A stretch of 64,000 nt of DNA, from the NCBI GenBank assembly GCA_932294295.1, contig OW028580.1, forward strand, positions 31,070,136-31,134,135. The letters are read 5' to 3'. Under the pieces are notes generated by a model. That model was not told the DNA's origin. It saw nothing but the letters and a program-made list of their open reading frames with translations, and made no database searches. The DNA is from Alitta virens (taxonomy: Eukaryota; Annelida; Polychaeta; Phyllodocida; Nereididae). A program made the position numbers and the translations under genes. This document shows, piece by piece, positions 12,574-23,466 of the stretch; the stretch's first letter is position 1; every line of letters starts with the position of its first letter.

Positions 12574-13688
12574 GAATGTCTTTACATCCATGATTTGATT
12601 AATTATGTGTTAATTTATGCAAATAATTAGGAACTCATCATCATGATACAAGTCATTAAACTTAGTGTGTTATAACTCTGGATTATCATCATCATGTTTG
12701 GTTCATCTTCTTTTATTGATTTGTGAGGTATGTTGGTTCCTTGCCATCCTGGGGTGGCTCTCCGATAGCGACAAACGTTTTCTTAGGGGAGTCTCCCCAT
12801 CACATTAACTTTTTATATTGTATAATTTTGTTTTGTAATTTTGTGTTTTCAAGTGATTTTTTTTTTTTTTTGGTGATAAATAAAAAGAATCTAATTCTGG
12901 GTCTTCTTCTTTGTTGTGCTAGATATCCCGGGATGTAAACTACCCAGGCAAAGGCTCTTGCTTGAACAGGCCTGCCAAAGGGTGTAATTGTAAAGTTGGT
13001 TGACAACTTGAGCAGTAAAATAAATACATTTACATTCTCAATTGTTAATTTGTGACGTGTGCAGCATTCAGACCAATTATAATATTTTGATGTGTATTTG
13101 TGTAGGGCTGGTAATTTCTTGAACTTTGAAAGTATTCAATCAAAAGTGGTATTCAAATATCCCCATATTTCTGATACGTGGGGGATACTTGGTCCTGTCC
13201 AACATATTATGGACAGATGTTCAATTACATTTCTCAGGAACTGGAGGGGAGAAACAAATGACCCTCTTCAGCCCATTTCGCTGGTACAATACGGCACATT
13301 ATTTATATCATAAGTGCAGGATAACTCAAAATGTTATCAATGGATATGAGGATAAAATTTGGTGGGCAGATGGATAATGCCTCACAGAAGAAAATGATAA
13401 CATTTTGGAGGTGATCCAGGTCACTTTTTGAAATGCATTTCCAGTAAACACAATCTGTGCTGTTGGATTAATTCATATTTCAATTTTATGTGCCAACACA
13501 TGTAGTTAATGGGTGATGAGTTTTTTGAAAACCATATCCTGGATTATTCCAGAAGACTTTTCTGTTTCCTTATCCTAATGTGCTCAATTTTACAGACATT
13601 GTAACAGCGATGGCGTTTTTACTTCATAGGCCACACTGCACAGATGTCCAAGATCTTGTTATGGAAGATCAGTGGCTGAGAGAACATA

Positions 13689-13799
13689 AACAATAGTGGA
13701 TGGCGTGTCATCCAACATAGAGTTTTGTGGGATTTAAAATTATTTCCTCCCCCCCCCCCCCACAAAACTATGTTGGACTCCTCACCATCCACTATTGTT
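13689..13799. repeat. Hairpin element with poly(C) core
   Basis: Arms AACAATAGTGGATGG...CATCCAACATAG and CTATGTTGGA...CCATCCACTATTGTT pair around a run of C. Related ggatggcgtgtcatccaa phrases recur at about 14041-14062, so a family is likely. Confidence 0.6.
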
Positions 13800-14289
13800 A
13801 TAATATTCTCCACTCAACTGTTGTGAGCCAATCAGAAAGCTTCACTGACTTTTGAGTGAACAGGGATTGGCTGGGAATTTATAATGGGGCGTCACAGCAA
13901 AACCATTGTGTATTTTATAAAAGCACCAAATTGTTCACTGTCATCCAGCTTGGGTGTATGTTGGACAGGTGGAGTATGTTGGATGCCTGCAGGGTATGTT
14001 GGATGGCTGCAGTGTTTGTTGGACATGAGTGGAAATAAGCAATGGTGGATAGTGTGTCATCCAATGGGCCAGTGAGACATTGGTCTGACTTTGAGTGGAC
14101 AGTGCATACATTAGGCCGGCATTGTGCTTTTTTTTTTATTATAAAAGCACCAAATTTGGCACACTTGTTGAAGAGTGTATATTGAAAAAGTTCAGCTACT
14201 GAACCACCTCAAATTTAGACAAGGACTGGAAATTCTAGAGAGGGTTCAGTACTAGACTTCATACTTGGCCTCCGTGGCAGACCGCCATC

Positions 14290-14655
14290 TTGCATACTTC
14301 TCCAGGCAAAATAAACCTTGTAAATGTAAATGTACGCGATTATACATAGTCCAGAATCACCACTCATGCAGTTTCAACAGACTCTACCATTACAATGTAC
14401 ACCCTTAGCAAGCCAATCCAGAGTCTTACTTAACTCCCTGAGGAGTTTTCAGCCTTGAACACGGGGAGAACAGCAGGGGTTTAAGAGTTTACACCAGTGC
14501 ACTCACTGTGGGTGCCTAATGCCAATGCACCTGGGTGGGGTGAGGCTGGTTCATACGGATCTGCCTAACACCTCGATGCCATGGGGGGGGGGGGGGGTTT
14601 AAACCCGCAACCTTGCGGATAGCAGGCGAACATCTTAACCACTAGACTATTGTTG
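14290..14655 (-). mobile_element. tRNA-derived SINE, minus strand
   Basis: On the minus strand a tRNA-like head has an A-box-like TAGTCTAGTGGTTA and a B-box-like GGTTTAAACC, with gcctgctatccgcaagg between, and then a body with ggcattaggcaccca and gaaaactcctcagggag. A G/C homopolymer interrupts the end of the head. Not a functional tRNA: the T-arm is degenerate and a long body follows. Confidence 0.6.
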
Positions 14656-16033
14656 GTGGTACAGCTGGACATTCTTTCATGTCTTATCAATAAGTGTTCA
14701 AGTTCTAGTTCTGCCAAAGAGCAGTGCACCAAATTGATCTTGCATAGACTCTTTTGTATGAGACTGTCATGGAGAAGAATAATGCACAGCTTTTGCAATG
14801 TCTCGTTATCAGGTCTGGAAGATCAGGTCTGGAAGATCAGGTCTGGAAGCACCGACCGGACTGCCCTGGAAACACTGTTTCCATGTTCAGCAAAACTTAA
14901 GATGACCAGTGTCACAACTATCAGGGCTTGGAACGTTTTCATTACCTTACCAGGTTCCATTTTAGCTGCTTTCTCATTTGCTACCAAGTATTTCTGTTCC
15001 ATATGCCATGCTGCATAAAAAGCATGAAGCAGTATGTGACTGTCAGCCTCTCCAAGGGACAAATTGTTCAAACAGATGTTGGAGTAGTGACTTGATGTGG
15101 AGGTTTTTCCTATCAGTGATAATTTATTATAAACTGCTTGTCTGCTTAGTCAAACCGCTTACAGTACTTTTAATTAACTTCAAGGTTAAAAAATTTAACC
15201 AAAATTCTCCCAACGCAGCATGACAGTATATGGTGTTAACTTTCATTTTAATGCAAAAGTAAACATTTCTGTAGGAAAATGTGAGATATTTGACCTTTTT
15301 AATTTTGTTTTATTTATCACACCCCAGAGAACTTCATGATAACTACAGCAGTGGTCAAAAGTTTTCAGACACTTTAAAACACTTTAATTTAGTTTTGGGA
15401 CTCTTTTTCTTGAATTGGTTTCTGTAGGGATCATATTTACTGCCCTGAAATTACTCCACAATAATCACGCCAATATATTAATAAAGTTACGGATGGTTGG
15501 TCAGAGGGAAGCACTACAGTATTACGAAACAACTACTTTGCCTGCTGGCACTTGGCTGGTGGCCAGCTGCTCTTCAGCACAATGTTAGAGTGCAAGAAAC
15601 TTGCACACAAGAGCACCTTGTTTTCCACATGTTTTGATGGCAAGAGTTGAGTGAAAAAAACTGAAAACAGTCAAATGAAATTTGTCAATTTTTAAACTCA
15701 TTTATGGTCTTCCTCAAAGGTATATTACCTGTAATTCCATGAGCTTTTCTTCAATAGGCCTGAAGTTATTATGTCTATAGCAGCATTTGCTGCAAAATGC
15801 AGCATTTGCTGCAAGATACAGTTGTCCCTTGTAGCAAAATCTGCGCATCCAGGCAATAATGAGATATATAGAAACTTTAAAATTCTTTCTTGTTGTCATT
15901 CTTAATAAGGTTTTTGGCAGATGCACCTTATCGCTCCTTTTCTTCATTGTAATGGCCTTCTATAAATCTTCTATATAAGTGTCCCAAACGACATCACCTC
16001 AAGTATTGTGAGTTTGTAGCATTCTAAAAATAC

Positions 16034-16390
16034 TTATAGTGCCTAGCAGAAAAGTGGTTACACTGGCAAACAATGCCAAATTTTTCTGTCTTTCAAAGTG
16101 CTTCTGCCACGTCGCATAGGTCGTTATTAGTGGTAGGTTCAAGTAAAGCAGTGAAAGACCATTGAAGACCATTGAATATCTCCAGCCAACCTTGACTGTT
16201 TATAAAACACAGTAATCAACATTTTAAGATAATCCCTCCTTTGGTCAAAAATCTTCACTGGTTGAGCGAATTGAATAGCTTTAGTACAGTTGTTTCACTG
16301 TTTTCAAACAAAACAAAGCAATTATCACATAAGCACTTTATTTAGTTATTTTCAGTGCTTGCCCAACTCACTGCGTAACCACTAATATGC
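16034..16390 (+). repeat. Unclassified interspersed repeat, copy 1
   Basis: About 355 bp, starting TATAGTGCCTAGCAGAAAAG and ending CGTAACCACTAATATGC. Its reverse complement recurs at 54571-54910 with roughly 85% identity over the full length by eye. Both ends carry GTGGTTAC-type inverted motifs. No coding capacity. Probably a non-autonomous DNA transposon; the superfamily is unclear. Confidence 0.65.
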
Positions 16391-19009
16391 TAAGCACTAT
16401 ACACATTTTATGAACATATTCACTTAAGATAGCTGTTGCTTGTTTAGCATCTGGAAGATGTAAGATCTATCAACAAATGAGCAGTTTGTTTTAGGTGTTC
16501 ATGTTTGGCATGATAAATATGATTTATAGTTCTTCAAATTTCCCACTTTGCACCAACTTGGAGACTGCCTCTGTCTGAGCTTGCTAATTTTCATTGTTAA
16601 AGTTGCCATCACTTGTCTTACAGCCAATGTAATAGATCTAGCTCTGAATATTCTTTGGAGAAACAAACTCAACCTTTCCTTTGCTGTCATTTCTCTAAAT
16701 AACGTCTTTTAAAACCAGAGTTGCTTCTTTCCACTAGAAAATCTTTGACAAACACTTGGAACTAAATGCCACTGTTGACCTATCCTTTGGAATATATTTT
16801 TTACTGCTTTTTACTGCTACAGGCATGTCACCTGCCTGTATCCAAGGTTCCCTTTGTCCAGACAAGAGAAAACACTGATCAAACATCAGTTCTTGTTCAA
16901 GCACTAAAATCCAGAATTTCTGTCATGGGCTAAGTGTAGCTAAGAGGATAAAAAGTGTTACATGAGCAGCTCAGACAAAGTCGGTCTGCAGTCCTTGGTG
17001 TAGCAATCCTCAGTTTGTACCAAGGTTGCAGCCTACCATTGTCTTGCAGGCAATCAAGTCTTAAGGCCAGCTTCACGTGAGGCCCATTGCACCAATTAGT
17101 AAACTCAATATGGCTTTTTTATTTTATTTTTTATTTTTTTACATAGATGGACCAATTATCCAATGAAATGTGGGATAATTAAGGAAGCTCAACTATAATC
17201 ATGTGACGCATGGACAAATGTATTCAGGCCGTTTGAGCAACCTTTATGCATGATAATGATACAACAGAAAGTGAAGACCATGATTTGGGGGGGATGAACT
17301 TACAGATTATTTTAATTTAAAGAAGTATCTGTTACGGCCATTTGAGCGACCTGGTGCTTACCTACAGATCGTTCGACCCACCCAACTTGGTCCATGTCCA
17401 CACTTTTCACCGGATATCCAGACAAAGGAATAGATAGGTGAATAACCTAGACCGAATAAGTATGACCTGTAGAATAGGCCTACTAGCTATAGGTCTAACC
17501 TAGACCGCTTGAATCAGCAAATTTCTGAAATTTTAACACGGTAGGCCTACTATGATTAGGTCCGGGAGGATGGTAGATCAATGCATTTTTGGAAGATAAT
17601 AAAGTAGGCCTACCAAACCTTTGCTTACTACAGTTGTGATGCATGATGCAAGATGAACGTAGGTCTGGACGATTCCTTCAATTGTAATATTGCTCATTAA
17701 CCGTGCAATATTGCCTTCACTAATTAAATCCTCTACTAGTTTCTTGGGGTGGGGGTGCCCTCCCCATTTTAGCTGCCCCCCCCCCTCCCTGCCCCTTTCA
17801 CCTTCCGGCGCCACTGTAGATGACTGCTTACAAAGGTTTTCGATCTGGCTCGTTCTTGTGCAAAAGCAGCACCCGCGCCCACTCTGCTGAGAAGAAAATC
17901 ACTCATACTTCTGACCGCAACAAGTACGTAGTGCAGCCTGACATGAGAATATTATTTTGCCATCAGATGCCTGATTTTACCAACATGGCATTGCAGTAAT
18001 TACTTATGCAGTTGATACACTGTTTTCAGGGAAAGACCTGAAATTCACACTGGCTCAACGAAATTTCGTCCACAAGAGGGCACTGTTGTTGGCCTGTTGC
18101 ATAGCACGCTTTACCGAGTGCCATCTACCGTTAGGAACCCTCTGAACGCCTGTCAGCTTACCTGTTCCATGAGCCTGTCTCTGAACCTGGTTGCTCAAAC
18201 GGTATACTATCATACCATTTACAACTTCTTTAGGCCTATTGCCAATGACATTGAATAGTTGGATGCCTCTAGAGACATGTGATTTTTTAAATTGCAATTG
18301 ATCAATACCTAAATTGTAATCATCAGAGAAATACCAGGTCTTGACTTGTAGCACCAGAGTTTGCCTTTTGGGCTTGGAACTTCTTTCTGGGTAGGCCTCT
18401 AATATTATTACAGTGCAGAACTAACGTTAGAGGTGCACTTGAGCTCTGGTATAGCCCTAGAGGACTCTGACAAAGAAACATATCAACTGGTCATACAATG
18501 AAGATTCAATTTTGACCTTTGTAAATGTAATATAATTCAGTCTTTTATCAACAGCACCCTTAATTGAGAGTCTTCCTTAACTGGTAGGCCTATTTAGCCT
18601 GGATCGCGGGATAAATTGCAGGGACTCATGGGGCATATTGATCCATTAATTGGCTCTGTAGGCCAGTTGGTTTGTCATTAACCTGTAAATGGCAATGATT
18701 TTGTCCCCTCAGTGATAAAGAATTAGGTCACTAATTATATTTTTAGTTTTCTATCAGGACAATTTATCAATTCAGAATTTACACTTTTCACTAAAGTAAT
18801 AAAACCAGCCAATATTTAATTTTTTCTAATATCTTCATTACTTGTATAATCCAGTTACCAATTGACCAGTGGGAACTAGGCAATATATACCACAGATTGA
18901 CCTCATTGCAGATGAGTTGAGATTTACCTTCATCGCACCACATGTGTTTTTATGTGGAATTCGCATGTGAGCCAGCTTACACGGGGTGGGGCTCATTGAG
19001 CCTGGTCAT

Positions 19010-19077
19010 GGAACAATAACTTGTTAAAATCATAACATGCATTTATGCATGTTATGATTTTAACTAGATATTGTTCC
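19010..19077. repeat. Short near-perfect palindrome
   Basis: GGAACAATA...TTAAAATCATAACATGCAT pairs with ATGCATGTTATGATTTTAA...TATTGTTCC; the loop is only a few bases. It could be a small hairpin element or a fold-back in a transcript; no gene surrounds it. Confidence 0.7.
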
Positions 19078-19499
19078 ATATAAAAGCATGTTGTACTATA
19101 AATATTTTATTGTATTATGAGCCTTAATGTAACATGCCATATAGTGTATTTTATTAATATGTAATTTTCCTCAAATTATAACTTACCCAAGTCACTTTAT
19201 TTGCCTTGGACATTCAAATCATTACCCTACAAAATAAGCCTTAATATAAATACATTTAACATAGCAAATGTAGGTATGTTTGTAAATTTAGGCTTGGATA
19301 ATTTCAAGCAAAAAAAAAAATATATTTTTTTTATATGTAATCTTACCCAAGGCTTGCTTCACTTGCCCTGGACAGTCAGACAATCATTGAGGTTGTGCCC
19401 TGCATTAAATGTATTTTTTTGTATCCATGAACTTTATCAGTATTTTTTTAATATAACTTTCAAGAAACATGGTGCTCATTGTACCCCACTCTCCCCTAC

Positions 19500-19652
19500 C
19501 CATTTACACCTGAGTGGAATGGAGCAGTGGTTTCAGGAGGATATGCTCAGCTCCTCCATGCCTTGGCTGCATGGGCTCGAACCCACGACCTTGTGCATAG
19601 GTACGTGTATACAAAGTCATCGCCTAATTATCCACTCGACCACGGCACCCTA
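19500..19652 (-). mobile_element. tRNA-derived SINE head, minus strand
   Basis: Minus-strand text has A-box-like TGGTCGAGTGGATA and B-box GGGTTCGAGCCC about 50 bases apart, with an over-long anticodon region and then a non-tRNA body. It resembles a tRNA-derived SINE, not a tRNA gene. Confidence 0.55.
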
Positions 19653-21091
19653 TAACAGTCAAAATATGAGCTAATATGGTAACTGGTAACCAAATTGACG
19701 GCACATTCCCTGAGGGTCTATGACCTTTGAAATGAAAAACGAAATACAGAGAGGCACTATGAGTGAATCCTCGCATAGCTGCAGAATCAATAGAGTTCTC
19801 ATAAAGGTCTGCCTGGTCGTTGGCACAGGCTCCGCTTGCCTACCATAAAACTGCGGGCGCATCCCGACCGCCAAGCTCATGATCAGGCATGTGGCAGCAT
19901 CAGCAGCAGCAGCAGCGACCTACGAAGCATCTTGTCTATCAACGCGTTGTCACACCACAGTCCCAAGTGAGCTGTCGTGGAGACGGTCGCTGCTTGCTCC
20001 CTTGCCATCTCACCTCGTTCTTCTGTTTAACAGAGGACAGCAAACAACTTCACAGCCTCATCCACAGTCCATCCAAAAGTACCAAGGGGGATGGTGAGCC
20101 AATGAAGTTCTCACTGGATTTGTCCCCAAGGATATTGTTAACACTGAATTTTGAGGTGGTGATAACTTGTGTCAGGGACTATTAACCTTATTATAAGCAA
20201 CTTTACCAAACTGCCTGTTGAGCACTGGCTTCAATATACCTGCGATGAACTTTTTAAGTATCATTCACCTCAAGTCAGCAAAGCGGTCATTCACCTTGGA
20301 AAGTAACACTACACGAGTTCTCTTCAATTTGCACAAATGCATGCACGCTAAGTGCTTGGAATTATCACGGACAAGTCAAGTTGCATCAAGGGATTACTCG
20401 GCTGTGGTAATTCAGTGCAGTGTTTCATCTTCATGATGGGCGCTTTGTTATTCCTATCATAAAAATGTCGAGGTGACTCTCACAGAACAATGGCAGCACA
20501 ACGACAAAGCTAGGTCGAAAGTAATGAACACTGATAACTGGATATTCATGTTATTGTAGGCACAGTAAAGCAATGATGAGCACTTGATTATCACAGTAAC
20601 ATGGATATTAAGGTCAGTGCACATTGAGGCCAGTGGCCGGCCTGTTGTCTAGTAGGAGGTAGTTCTGGAGGGGTGGGGGGATGGTGCGTGCGTGACAAAG
20701 GGCCATCATCAGTACACCCAGGGACCCAGGAGGTTACCATCCCTGGCAGAGGATGCTGCTGCAGCCCACCTTCATCTCTCGTCCCATGTGCAACATCAAA
20801 GACAAGCAGGTAATCTCGACTTTATTCTCATCAATTGCCAAACTCCATGGCTGATCATCTCTGATCATCTCTGATCATCAGGCAAACAATGCCATAAAAC
20901 TCACTGCAGCTTCAGTTACCCCATCATCACTCCTCCCACAACATGTCTTTTTGGTTTCTTGTTGCTGGAAGGACAGATGTAACAGAGTCAAGACATGCTT
21001 GAAGCTGCCATGTGGGGCTTTTATATGTTTGAACATGTCATTCTTTAGTCTGCACTACTATTGTGCGTTTGCCACTCCGTATGCTGACCGA

Positions 21092-21390
21092 TGCACCTGG
21101 GTGGTCTAGTGGTAAGACGCTCGCCTGCTCCTCTGGAGGACCCAGCTTCAATCCCAGTCCCGGGCACCTTTCATGTGCACCATCCCAGCACCTGGATGTC
21201 GTTCGGATGAGACGTTAAATTGGTGGTTATTATATACTCAGTGTCTATGCTGAGGCAAGTTAAAGATCCCACCCATGGGGTAAATGTGTAACATGGGTGG
21301 ACTCCTCTGTCATCTCATCAATCAACCCTCAATAGTGGCAACAACTTGCTTTAGAGGGCTGCACTTTCCATATCTATCTATCTATCTGGG
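21092..21390 (+). mobile_element. tRNA-derived SINE (family A), full-length copy
   Basis: Head with A-box-like TGGTCTAGTGGTAAGACG and B-box-like CTTCAATCCC, body with atgagacgttaaa, gtctatgctgaggcaag and aaagatcccacccatgggg, and a TATC microsatellite tail. Partial copies of the same body recur at about 43905, 44712, 59283 and 60003. The body resembles phrases common in deuterostome SINEs; that comparison is from memory. Confidence 0.75.
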
Positions 21391-21393
21391 CCC

Positions 21394-22190
21394 GTCATTG
21401 TCTTACTGAGCACTCTCTGCGGCCACCATGCGCTGGGCTTTGTGTCACATTACTCAAAGCATTGGCCTTTGTCTGGTGTGACAAAGAAAAACGAAATTCT
21501 GATTGACTGCTGCGCTTAGTCTTAACACTTGTGGGGCTGTTCAGCTTAGGAGGAAACAATATAATTATCTCTGGCAAACTGGTTCAGGCACCCAAGACAG
21601 CAAACAGTACACTGACTTAGTTGCAGTCACAGGTTAATACTTCTTAAAGAACATTTAGTTTATAAACCTAGTTGTGGTTGCCTGTCATTGTCTCACTGAG
21701 CACTTTTTATGCCACCATGTGCTGGGCTTTGTGTCACATTACCCAAAGCATTGGCCTTTGTCTGGTGTGACCAAGAAAAACGAAACTGCTTGACTGCCAC
21801 GCTTAGTCTTGAAACTTGTGGGGCTGTTCTAGCATAGGAGGAAACAATATAATTATCTCTGCAATGTGGGTCAGGCAAAACAGCAAACAGTACACTGACT
21901 TAGTTGCAGTCACAGGTAAATACTTAAAGAACATTTAGATAATAAACCTAGTTGTGGTTGCTTTTCATTGTCTTACTGAGCACTCTCTGCGGCCACAATG
22001 TGCTGGGCTTTGTGTCACATTACCTTAGCATTGGCCTTTGTTCTTCACAGTCTAGCATAGGAGGAAACAATTTAATTATCTCTGGCAATGTGGATCAGCC
22101 ACCTAAAACAGTAAACTTGACTGCAGTCACAATATATTTCAAGAACATTCAGATTATAAACCTATTGTGGTTGCTCGAACACAATGTTTG
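21394..22190 (+). repeat. Tandem array of a roughly 290-bp unit, three copies
   Basis: Units begin near 21394, 21684 and 21963 with tcattgtcttactgagcact, then share tgctgggctttgtgtcacat, aggaggaaacaatataatta and gcagtcac. The third unit lacks an internal piece. Short open frames repeat between copies because of the duplication; they show no protein signature. Confidence 0.85.
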
Positions 22191-22926
22191 CTTACCAGTG
22201 AAGTCATGGTCCAAGTGGACAAGCAATCAAACCAGCAAGTAGGCTAACAATCAAATGATACAACAGTGGGTGGGCCCTGTGGCCTGTTTCCAGAGAAAGC
22301 CTTGTGCAAGCAGTGGATGCATTGTGCTACAGCTGTAGTTTAAGCGTGGCAGGCATTTTGTGTATATACTGCGAGGTCAATACCCAATTCACAAAGGTAC
22401 AGTGCTGCGGCCATCCTGCCTGGCACTTTATCGCTCTGAGCTGATCCAATAATGAACACATTTGATCAATTATTTGTACCTACGGATGGACAATACTGTC
22501 CGCCATATTTTGAGTTATGGCTCTAATGGGATAATTCGCTCTAATTCGATCTGTTTCCAGCCCCTGGTGGATTTTAGCTACTCAGCTGTTATTAAAGTAT
22601 CCAGGTCTACCAAAGATGTTAAAAAAGGCACGATGCTTAACTGCCTCTAACCTTTAACACACTGTATGGTAGCGACATCAAAGATGTCCTAAAGGGGTCA
22701 CCCTACTTAAAGCAAATTATAATAATCATGATTGTAATATATTTTTTATTTGATACCAGCTTTAAGTCAAATAAATATATCTGAATCTGATTCTGGTATG
22801 GATTGGAGCACTTTTTTTTTTATTATTAAGGGTACATGCCTGACCGAGGTATATTTTTTTTTATATGCCTCTTTACAGATAATCCCACTCAGGAAATTAA
22901 CGCACTAGTTACGATGTGCTTGCGTC

Positions 22927-23466
22927 ATGGCCTTTCGTTTAGTGCTACGTCAGAGTCGTGACGTCGTCGTGCGCGACGTCCGACCGGAAGACCTTTTCCC
23001 GTATCTGGTTCAAGATGAAGTCATCAGCGACGAGGACATGGAGGTCATTATGCACGAGGTCTCCACTAGGCGGCGCATGGAGTTGCTACTTCAGGTCAGT
23101 ATCCGATGATTAAAGTAATTGGAATTTCAATGCAGTTTTTCATGGAAAATGCAAGTTTACTTAGTCTATACAGCTCTACAATTAAACAAATTGCCTTGTG
23201 GTCCCAAAGACAATATTGACAAGTTTAGAGAGTTTTGTGTCTGTCTTTGCAGGTCTTGGCCAGAAGAGCTGGTGACCACGAGGACAAAGTGTCCAGGTGC
23301 GTCATGTGGGCCCTGGACGAGACTTACCCCCATGTGGCTGACGTCATCAGAGAGACACAGCTCCGTCTGGCGGAGAATAGTGCGGAAGTAGATGGCGCAG
23401 CGGCTAAGCAATGGCTTGGAGCCCTATCGCCCGAATTCTTCTTCCCTCCCTCAATTGGAAAAGATG
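22927..23466 (+). other. CARD-encoding exons 1 and 2 of the NLR gene
   Basis: Exon 1 (22927-23094) gives 56 residues including DVVVRDVRPEDLFPYLVQDE and TRRRMELLLQ. Exon 2 (23253-23466) continues VLARRAGDHEDKVSRCVMWA and LDETYPHVADVIRE. The pattern LR..RD..V.D...EDL...L......S..D.E.I......RR...LL...L.RR...A-L..T...L/VAD.I/L is that of a CARD, not a DEATH domain. Donor CAG|GTCAGT and acceptor TTTGCAG|GT are good. The last base (G) of exon 2 joins AA of exon 3 to make Glu. Confidence 0.85.

Larger units (their letters stand above)
11256..22926. other. Intergenic region, no supported gene
   Basis: The region begins with the 3' UTR of the ALMS1-like gene; I saw no convincing near-stop AATAAA. It then holds two tandem duplications, two minus-strand tRNA-SINE copies, one plus-strand SINE, several hairpins and one unclassified interspersed repeat, each listed separately. 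Short open frames here lack splice context or domain similarity. About 16800-18900 shows nothing I can name beyond C-rich and A/T-rich patches. Confidence 0.6.

Noticed and set aside
15300..15400. Tc1/mariner end (gtggtcaaaagttttcagac)
   Set aside because: The phrase resembles a Tc1-type terminus, but no inverted partner or transposase remnant was found nearby.
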